DNA of 64,000 nucleotides, taken from SIG714 sp964638675 (lineage in GTDB: Bacteria; Bacillota; Clostridia; Oscillospirales; CAG-272). The stretch spans positions 62,001 through 126,000 of the forward strand of contig CAZXAU010000006.1 of the NCBI GenBank assembly GCA_964638675.1. The letters run 5' to 3'. This document shows positions 58,568 through 64,000 of the stretch, piece by piece (positions within the stretch are counted from its first letter, which is position 1; each line of letters starts with the position of its first letter). A program made the position numbers and the translations under genes. The notes beneath the pieces were generated by a model. It saw nothing but the letters and a program-made list of their open reading frames with translations, searched no databases and was not told where the DNA came from.

Positions 58568-59866
58568 TTATTCAGGGTCAGCATTTGAAGGTGAAGCTCC
58601 TGATTGATTCTTCTTACAGATCTTATAAAGCTCCTCGGCGGCTAATCTCGCTTTTGTGACGACTCCGTTTTTGTCCGGAAAGCAATAATAGAGTATATCA
58701 TTGTTTCCTATACATATCATATCGCCGAGCTCATACCAGTAGTAATCCGAATAAAGACTATATGAGGCAAGCGGAGATTGCCTGTATTCGAGCTCTCCGC
58801 CACAACCGCTCAGATGAAAGCCATTAATATCATGGGTGAGTCTCCCGTCACCGACAAAATATATCGCCTTTCTGTCAACCATTACCCCGATTTTTACATT
58901 CACATCGATAAGATACCGACCGCTCAGAATTTCCGATCTGACCGCAGAGCGTTCATCGTCATATATAGATGTAACTGTATTGGTCACACCATCCTCATCG
59001 ACAATACGGCAATATTCATCAACAAACCACTTTTTTCGGCAGGACAGACATGAAAATGAAGTTCCCTTTCCGAGTGTGCTACCTTCACTGTGGCAGGCAG
59101 GACAACGGTATATTATTCTCTCAAGTCCATCGGCTCTGAATTGTTCTTTAACTCTTACATCATTCTGAATCTGCCACTCGAAATTATCAAACGTAAAGGC
59201 ATCATCAAGTATCTTTTCGAGCTCGCTGTCTTCAAGTGTCGCTATCATTTCCTTTGTTATTATACACCTGGCATCTGCACTGACTTTGACTTTTCTTTTT
59301 TGCAGACAATTGTAGAGAGGATCTCTTGTAAAGGCACCTTCAGTCTTAACCATAACGACCGGCACGGACAAAATGCGGAGCAGTCTTCCCAGACCTCTCG
59401 GAAGCTGTGTTGCTCTTCCGTCGAAGCTGTAGCTCGCCTCCGGGTACATCAGTACAGAGGTATGAAGATCTTGCAGGGTATATTTCATGTCTTTGATAAG
59501 CGTAAAATCCCTTACAAACTTATTGGTCGGAATGCATCCGAGATGCCGCATCAGCCACTCCTTGCCAACAAATCCGTCACTTGTGCAAACTATGCAATAG
59601 GGTTTGTTTTTAAATACCTGCGCCGCAATTTCAAGATCAATAAATGATGAATGATTCATAAGTATCAGACATGGCTGATACTCTGCTTCCCCGAGGTCAA
59701 TATTACAGCTGAAACGAGCAGACCGCAGATCGAATGAGCCAAGGGCACGCATAAAAAATCTGAAGATCGGTGATGGGACAACCGGTTTCTTATGTTCGCT
59801 TTTTTTAATCTTCAATACATCCGAATAGCGGAGTTTTTTTGTTTTGATCCTCACTTTTTTAACCAT
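58568..59866 (-). CDS. PlsC-type acyltransferase fused to a zinc ribbon
   Basis: 432 aa. Residues ~60-230 are a 1-acylglycerol-3-phosphate acyltransferase-like domain: NHSSFIDLE (catalytic NHxxxxD, ~71-79), MYPEASYSFDG (~138-147) and a VPVVMVKTEGAF strand. A treble-clef or zinc-ribbon unit follows, with CPAC (~260) and CLSC (~280). The C-terminal ~130 residues form an unknown beta-rich domain (ELGDMICIGNNDILYYCFP). Membrane-surface lipid acylation is likely, with metal binding added. The ATG at 59866 lies at the end of repeat copy C; the fifth codon is GTG (59854), a possible ancestral start. YitT-like gene upstream. Confidence 0.85.
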   Translation of the reverse strand: MVKKVRIKTKKLRYSDVLKIKKSEHKKPVVPSPIFRFFMRALGSFDLRSARFSCNIDLGEAEYQPCLILMNHSSFIDLEIAAQVFKNKPYCIVCTSDGFVGKEWLMRHLGCIPTNKFVRDFTLIKDMKYTLQDLHTSVLMYPEASYSFDGRATQLPRGLGRLLRILSVPVVMVKTEGAFTRDPLYNCLQKRKVKVSADARCIITKEMIATLEDSELEKILDDAFTFDNFEWQIQNDVRVKEQFRADGLERIIYRCPACHSEGSTLGKGTSFSCLSCRKKWFVDEYCRIVDEDGVTNTVTSIYDDERSAVRSEILSGRYLIDVNVKIGVMVDRKAIYFVGDGRLTHDINGFHLSGCGGELEYRQSPLASYSLYSDYYWYELGDMICIGNNDILYYCFPDKNGVVTKARLAAEELYKICKKNQSGASPSNADPE

Positions 59867-59983
59867 GGCTTTCGCATTGCGAAAGCTTCCCTTCCTGCGG
59901 AATTGGAGCTGATTTTGCGGAGCAAAATCGCCTTTTCGATGGCGAAAGCCACAAAACGCCGTTTGAAAGATTTATCTTTCAAA
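59867..59983 (-). repeat. SD-to-start inserted repeat, copy C
   Basis: On the minus strand from 59983: TTTGAAAGAT/ATCTTTCAAA, GTGGCTTTCGC, GATTTTGCTCCGCAAAATC hairpin, AGGAAGGGAAG, the GCTTTCGC-AAT-GCGAAAGC hairpin, CC, then ATGGT. The first bases provide the TGA stop of the upstream gene (GTT-TGA, 59979-59981). GAGGATAAAG directly before it would be the native ribosome site of the acyltransferase gene. Confidence 0.93.
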
Positions 59984-60617
59984 CTTTATCCTCACTTTTT
60001 GTATTGTGTTTGTCATCTTTTTTTGAAACAAGGCCTATCAGCTGCCCTGACAAAATGACCGTTATTACTGAGAATATGAGTTCCTGCCAACGGATATATG
60101 TTACACTCAAAAGAATTACAAGGAAATCGCTTATTATGTAGATTATACGTATATCCTTTGAAAACAGCTTTGAAAAGCTCATTGCAATTGCATCATCGCC
60201 TGTCGGAGCGCCGCCTGCACGCACGCAAAGACCTACACCGACACCGACGAAAAGTGCACCGACAAGAGCTGCGAGAAGCGGCATTTCCGCAATATCGGGG
60301 TATACTCTCGGGAATTGCTCAAGTATATAATAGAATACCGAATAAAAGAACGCTGAAAAGGAAGAATACACGATAAAGCTCTTTCCCAATGCTTTGAAGC
60401 CGATAAGATAACATATAGCTGTCAGCACAAAATTTGAGATAGAGGGGGATATCGATAAATAATGCTCGATGAAAAGTGTAAGACCGATTACTCCGCCCTC
60501 GCTAACCGGGCTGATCGAGTGGATATTGTATATTCCAAAAGCAAGAATAAAGCTTCCAGACAATATGAGCAACAAATTAATTAAAATTTCCCTTTTTTTA
60601 ATTTTATTCATTTTCAT
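59979..60617 (-). CDS. YitT/YczE-family membrane protein
   Basis: 212 aa from the ATG at 60617, with five or six transmembrane helices. Motifs typical of the YczE/YyaS/YitT family: a first helix with SGSFILAFGIYNIHSISP, then VRAGGAPTGDDAIAM (~143-157). There is no C-terminal DUF2179 domain, so it is the short form. Function of the family is unknown. The last residues (SEDKV) and the stop codon come from the flank and start of repeat copy C; without the repeat the frame would end a few codons into the next gene. Confidence 0.85.
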   Translation of the reverse strand: MKMNKIKKREILINLLLILSGSFILAFGIYNIHSISPVSEGGVIGLTLFIEHYLSISPSISNFVLTAICYLIGFKALGKSFIVYSSFSAFFYSVFYYILEQFPRVYPDIAEMPLLAALVGALFVGVGVGLCVRAGGAPTGDDAIAMSFSKLFSKDIRIIYIISDFLVILLSVTYIRWQELIFSVITVILSGQLIGLVSKKDDKHNTKSEDKV

Positions 60618-60629
60618 TTTTTCACTCAA

Positions 60630-60984
60630 ACATTAATTTAAATATAAGAAAATTGCAACCGCAGATATGACCGTACATCTTATCTGAAATCTTCAATAAT
60701 CTTTTTTAAATTGAATTCCTAATATAAACAGCCGTCAAGCACTGAAAACTGAAATAAGACGTATCACTCAGACGGTCGGAATCTGTTTAATAAGGCGTGG
60801 GCGTGTTTCAAATATGATTGCGTCCGACAAGTTCCTGATAGACTATATATTAAAATGACTTTATCCAAACTCCCAATTCGCTTTCGTGTTCCCAATGTAT
60901 CTAAACTTCGGGCCGTGAAAATCCATAAATCCATGTTCTTAGGATAATTTGTAGATTTACTCAGCAAACCGGAAGTCATATCTC
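60630..60984. other. Gap between the YitT-like gene and 60985, no clear gene
   Basis: A 71-codon minus-strand frame (60764-60979) starts six bases after the 60985 stop, but it has no ribosome site or recognisable motif, so I do not call it a gene. The rest is AT-rich. Confidence 0.4.
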
Positions 60985-61347
60985 TTACCAGCGCAACTCA
61001 CACTTACCGGTGGCACCCTCAAATTCCCAACGTAAATAGTACCTTTTTTTTGCATCTAAATCTATTTTACTAGTAGGAGACTGTCGGTTCAACTTCATTA
61101 ACAGTTCCTTCTTTGCATCCAACAGAATTACCTCTGCATCTCCCTTGGATAGTTGCGTATCAAGGATAAATTCATATGTTCTGCTTTCAGAAAACCTTCC
61201 CATATGCTTGACCCAGCCAGTGCAAGAGCCCAAAGTTACTCTATCTGCATCTCGGCAGGGGCGAAAAACAAATATAATTGCAACGACACTTTTCGATACT
61301 GCAATACTCCGAAAATATTGCCATATATTCAATGTCCTGTCCTCCAA
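60985..61347 (-). CDS. Small hypothetical protein, possibly decayed
   Basis: A frame of up to 120 codons from TTG (61347); a TTG at about 61332 after GGAGGACAGG is an alternative. It has a short hydrophobic stretch (SVVAIIFVF) and then a soluble part resembling small exported proteins (GSCTGWVKHMGRFSESRTYE, then AKKRYYLRWEFEGATGKCEL). The N-terminus is short for a signal peptide and may be frameshifted. No family recognised. Codon patterns of the C-terminal half look coding. Confidence 0.45.
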   Translation of the reverse strand: MEDRTLNIWQYFRSIAVSKSVVAIIFVFRPCRDADRVTLGSCTGWVKHMGRFSESRTYEFILDTQLSKGDAEVILLDAKKELLMKLNRQSPTSKIDLDAKKRYYLRWEFEGATGKCELRW

Positions 61348-61470
61348 TAAAAATCAAATTCCGATTTGTATTATAACTATACCGCAAGACGTACAATTTC
61401 AAAAGCAGAATTTTTATTCAGTGTATTCAGTCGGGAACACAAGGTAAAATTGGTACTATCTAAATTAAAA

Positions 61471-61491
61471 AACCTCGTCACAGACGAGGTT
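61471..61491 (-). terminator. Terminator of the tRNA cluster
   Basis: Stem AACCTCGTC/GACGAGGTT with a 3-nt loop, followed on the minus strand by TTTTTTAATTT; it begins six bases past the tRNA-His CCA. Confidence 0.9.
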
Positions 61492-61496
61492 TTTCG

Positions 61497-61574
61497 TGGG
61501 GTGAGATATGGGACTCGAACCCACGACCTCCAGGGCCACAACCTAGCACTCTAACCAACTGAGCTAATCCCACC
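61497..61574 (-). tRNA. tRNA-His (anticodon GTG), CCA encoded
   Basis: Minus strand: extra G(-1) opposite C73, acceptor GTGGGAT/ATCTCAC, anticodon stem CTAGG/CCTGG with loop TTGTGGC, T-loop TTCGAGT, encoded CCA. The G(-1) is the hallmark of tRNA-His. Confidence 0.97.
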
Positions 61575-61600
61575 ATATGTATATTAAATTTAAAAAAGAA

Positions 61601-61677
61601 TGGCGTGCCCTGGGGGATTCGAACCCTCGACCTACTGCTTAGAAGGCAGTTGCTCTATCCTGCTGAGCTAAGGGCAC
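61601..61677 (-). tRNA. tRNA-Arg (anticodon TCT), CCA encoded
   Basis: Acceptor GTGCCCT/AGGGCAC, anticodon stem ACTGC/GCAGT with loop CTTCTAA, T-arm with GGGTTCGAATCCC, discriminator G and CCA. Confidence 0.97.
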
Positions 61678-61717
61678 ATAAACAATCGCACGCCGTTGTA
61701 GGCGTGCAAATGTTTAA

Positions 61718-61791
<74 letters not shown>

Positions 61792-61972
61792 ATCGTTTAT
61801 TGCTCATATATAATATCACAAACTTTCCCGTTTGTCAATAGCTTTTTGAAATTTTTTTCAATTTTTTTCTAAGTTTTTTTCTCGTCCGAAATGCAACGGA
61901 TAACCCGCATAAAAGTACTGAAAAAAGCGATCTCAAGCAGGTAAAAAATCGGAAAAACGAAAGCATTCATCA

Positions 61973-62014
61973 ACCCGACATGAGACTGTCAGATCGTGAC
62001 AGCCTCATTCGGGT
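61973..62014. other. Long imperfect hairpin downstream of pckG
   Basis: ACCCGA-TGAG-CTGTCA arms pair with TGACAG-CTCA-TCGGGT with small internal loops. No T-run follows on the pckG strand, so it may be a 3'-end stabiliser or a weak terminator. The rest of the gap 61792-62083 is AT-rich. Confidence 0.4.
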
Positions 62015-62083
62015 AGAAAGCTTTATCAGATACGTTTAATCATAATCGATCAAACAGCATCAAATAAGCAATTTTTTTGAATC

Positions 62084-63895
62084 TCATCCGAGACGCTTTT
62101 CAAGAGCGAAGAGCTCCTGATACATTTCGCTCGGAACATGATCTCCGACCTGTACATAGAAGTCCTTGATATTTGCGATATCAGCCTTCCATGATTCAAC
62201 ATCGATAGAAAGAAGATCCTTAATGGTCTCGGTTGTAACACCCTTATCCTCAAGTCCTGATACATCGATATCTTCGGGCTTCGGAATATATCCGATAGGA
62301 GTTTCAACAGCGTCAACTGTTCCTTCGCATCTTGCGAGGATCCAGAGGAGAACTCTCATGTTGTCACCGAATCCGGGCCAAATGAAGTTTCCGTTATCAT
62401 CTGTTCTGAACCAGTTTACATGGAAGATCTTAGGAGCGTTTTCGCCTATAACCTTGCCCATGTTGATCCAATGCTTCCAATAGTCGCCCATGTTGTATCC
62501 AACGAAGGGTCTCATAGCCATCGGGTCACGACGAACTACGCCGAGAGCACCTGCAGCTGCTGCGGTTGTTTCGGAAGCCATGATAGATCCGACAAACGCA
62601 CCGTGCTGCCAGTTGAATGACTGGTAAACCAGCGGAGCGGTCTTTGCTCTGCGTCCGCCGAAGATGATTGCCGATACCGGAACACCCTTGAGTGAATCGA
62701 ATTCAGAGCTGAGGCAGGGGCAGTTCTTTGCCGACGCTGTAAATCTTGAGTTCGGATGAGCACCAGATGTATTGATCTTATCAGCCTTGTTGTATGTTGT
62801 GTAATCCCAAGCTTCGCCCTTCCAGTTGATAGCGCCGTCTTCGGGCTTCGGAGGTTCATCGTTGAGACCTTCCCACCATACTGTATTCTCTTTTGCGTTG
62901 TAGCAAACATTTGTAAAGATAGTGTCTTTACGGCATGTGAGAAGTGCGTTGGGGTTGGATTTCATGTTTGTTCCGGGAGCAACTCCGAAGAAGCCGTTCT
63001 CGGGGTTGACAGCATAAAGCTTGCCATCTTCCTTGTTTACACGGAGCCAAGCGATATCGTCGCCGACTGTCCATACTTTGTAGCCCTTTTCCTGATAGGA
63101 CTTAGGAGGAATAAGCATAGCCAGGTTGGTTTTTCCGCAAGCTGACGGGAATGCAGCTGTAACATATTTGATCTCGCCGTTAGGATATTCAAGACCGAGA
63201 ATGAGCATATGCTCAGCCATCCAGCCTTCTTTACGTCCGAGGTAAGAAGCTATACGGAGAGCAAAGCACTTCTTTCCGAGGAGTACGTTTCCGCCGTATG
63301 CCGAGTTGACCGACATGATGGTGTTGTCCTGCGGGAAGTGTGTGATGTATCTGTTATCGGGGTCGCAATCAGCAACAGCGTGAAGTCCCTTGATATAGTC
63401 GGGAGAATCGCCGAGAGCGTCAATAACATTCTTTCCGACTCTTGTCATGATGATCATGTTGAGAACAACATAGATAGAGTCTGTGAGCTCGATACCGATC
63501 TTAGCAAAGTCGGAACCGACAACACCCATTGAATAAGGAATGACATACATTGTCTTTCCCTTCATTGAGCCTGTGTAGAGCTTGTTGAGAGTAGCATACA
63601 TTTCTGTAGGCTCAACCCAGTTATTGATGTTTCCTGCTTCTTCTTTTGTAGGAGTGCAGATAAATGTTCTGCCTTCAACACGTGCAACGTCATTTACTGC
63701 TGTTCTGTGAAGGAAGCAGTTGGGATATACTTCAGGGTTAAGCTTGATAAGCTCTCCTGTAGAGCAAGCTTCATCACGGAGTGCCTGAGTCTGCTCTTCG
63801 CTGCCGTCGATCCATACGATTTCTTTGGGCTGTGTCATTTTAGCCACTTCGTCGATCCACTCATTGACATACTTATTAGTTGTTAATGATGCCAT
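62084..63895 (-). CDS. pckG: Phosphoenolpyruvate carboxykinase (GTP)
   Basis: 603 aa from the ATG at 63895 (AGAGGTAAT upstream). GTP-type PEPCK interconverts oxaloacetate and PEP; in fermenters it often runs toward oxaloacetate. Motifs: the P-loop/mobile Cys segment FPSACGKTNLAMLIPP (~260-275), VGDDIAWLR (~287), FFGVAPGTN (~310), GVPVSAIIFGGRRAKT (~405) and the GTP-specific SFNWQHGAFVGSIMASE (~423-439). No ATP-type features. It is a single-gene unit with promoter at 63947-63975. Identity is certain. Confidence 0.97.
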   Translation of the reverse strand: MASLTTNKYVNEWIDEVAKMTQPKEIVWIDGSEEQTQALRDEACSTGELIKLNPEVYPNCFLHRTAVNDVARVEGRTFICTPTKEEAGNINNWVEPTEMYATLNKLYTGSMKGKTMYVIPYSMGVVGSDFAKIGIELTDSIYVVLNMIIMTRVGKNVIDALGDSPDYIKGLHAVADCDPDNRYITHFPQDNTIMSVNSAYGGNVLLGKKCFALRIASYLGRKEGWMAEHMLILGLEYPNGEIKYVTAAFPSACGKTNLAMLIPPKSYQEKGYKVWTVGDDIAWLRVNKEDGKLYAVNPENGFFGVAPGTNMKSNPNALLTCRKDTIFTNVCYNAKENTVWWEGLNDEPPKPEDGAINWKGEAWDYTTYNKADKINTSGAHPNSRFTASAKNCPCLSSEFDSLKGVPVSAIIFGGRRAKTAPLVYQSFNWQHGAFVGSIMASETTAAAAGALGVVRRDPMAMRPFVGYNMGDYWKHWINMGKVIGENAPKIFHVNWFRTDDNGNFIWPGFGDNMRVLLWILARCEGTVDAVETPIGYIPKPEDIDVSGLEDKGVTTETIKDLLSIDVESWKADIANIKDFYVQVGDHVPSEMYQELFALEKRLG

Positions 63896-63946
63896 AATAT
63901 TACCTCTTATATAAAAATTTTTATTTGACCATTCTTTGTCATGTAC

Positions 63947-63975
63947 ACTATACCACAAATTATTTTTTTTTTCAA
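63947..63975 (-). promoter_or_regulatory. Promoter of pckG
   Basis: Minus strand TTGAAA, 17-bp spacer, TATAGT; 52 bp ahead of the start codon. Confidence 0.75.
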
Positions 63976-64000
63976 TAGCTTATTGATGAATTTTATATTT

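Noticed and set aside
60764..60979. 71-codon minus-strand frame after the 60985 gene
   Set aside because: No ribosome site, no motif, atypical composition; possibly a decayed segment but not supportable as a gene.

Overview
The window is a chromosomal segment of a low-GC Gram-positive anaerobe, most likely a Clostridia member of the Oscillospirales/Ruminococcaceae type. The grounds are the rimP-nusA-ylxR-ylxQ-infB order, a glgC-glgD pair, diaminopimelate dehydrogenase, RqcH, GTP-type PEP carboxykinase, strong AGGAGG ribosome sites and sigma-A promoters with 17-bp spacers. It looks like a draft or metagenome assembly: there is one 100-base run of N (31280-31379) inside a repeat. Most genes are ordinary housekeeping genes on the minus strand. 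No phage, transposase, CRISPR array or rRNA was seen.

Layout. 1-3780: translation/transcription operon (infB partial, ylxQ, ylxR, nusA, rimP) with its promoter and a leader terminator. 4031-6740: a secreted ricin-lectin/caspase-fold protein and a lipoprotein behind a structured leader. 6741-12065: foldase-like lipoprotein, mfd, pth. 12182-20574: galM, rqcH, GNAT, asd-ddh (lysine/DAP dehydrogenase route) and two membrane proteins. 20620-27312: nagA, degenerate M23 protein, YgiQ radical SAM, lipid kinase, small membrane protein, rpsU. 27637-29461: rpsB-tsf. 29514-30720: small Cys-rich protein and an amidohydrolase. 30721-31538: repeats with the assembly gap. 31539-39603: glycogen operon glgC-glgD-glgA-glgP plus a GH13 enzyme. 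39911-43938: tRNA-Leu, Vat-like acetyltransferase, coaD, rsmD, uvrC. 44051-48847: HPr, two DUF4330-like proteins, a polytopic polymerase/ligase-like protein, trmD, rimM. 48924-51749: fba, rpsT, DEDD exonuclease. 51810-58515: exported cysteine protease with two paralogous membrane-anchored partners and duplicated leader modules. 58568-60617: PlsC-zinc-ribbon fusion and a YitT/YczE membrane protein. 61471-61791: tRNA His, Arg, Gly. 62084-63975: pckG.

Most unusual signals. (1) A dispersed ~117-151 bp structured repeat is present three times (29565, 41935, 59867). Each time it sits exactly between a Shine-Dalgarno sequence and the start codon of a different gene; it supplies a new AUG and carries two competing hairpins, one of which would bury that AUG. 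(2) Two homologous promoter/leader modules each encode a short ORF beginning MWNFIS(I/M)VDP, upstream of the secreted protease and of its partner paralogue. (3) A promoter-proximal intrinsic terminator lies in the rimP-nusA leader, a layout that fits NusA autoregulation. (4) A 183-bp tandem repeat is interrupted by the assembly gap, and relatives of it occur elsewhere in the window.

Functionally, the glycogen operon (synthesis, phosphorolysis, GH13 hydrolysis), nagA, galM, fba, pckG and HPr outline a saccharolytic fermenter. The secreted lectin-protease genes and the Vat-like enzyme are the accessory part.
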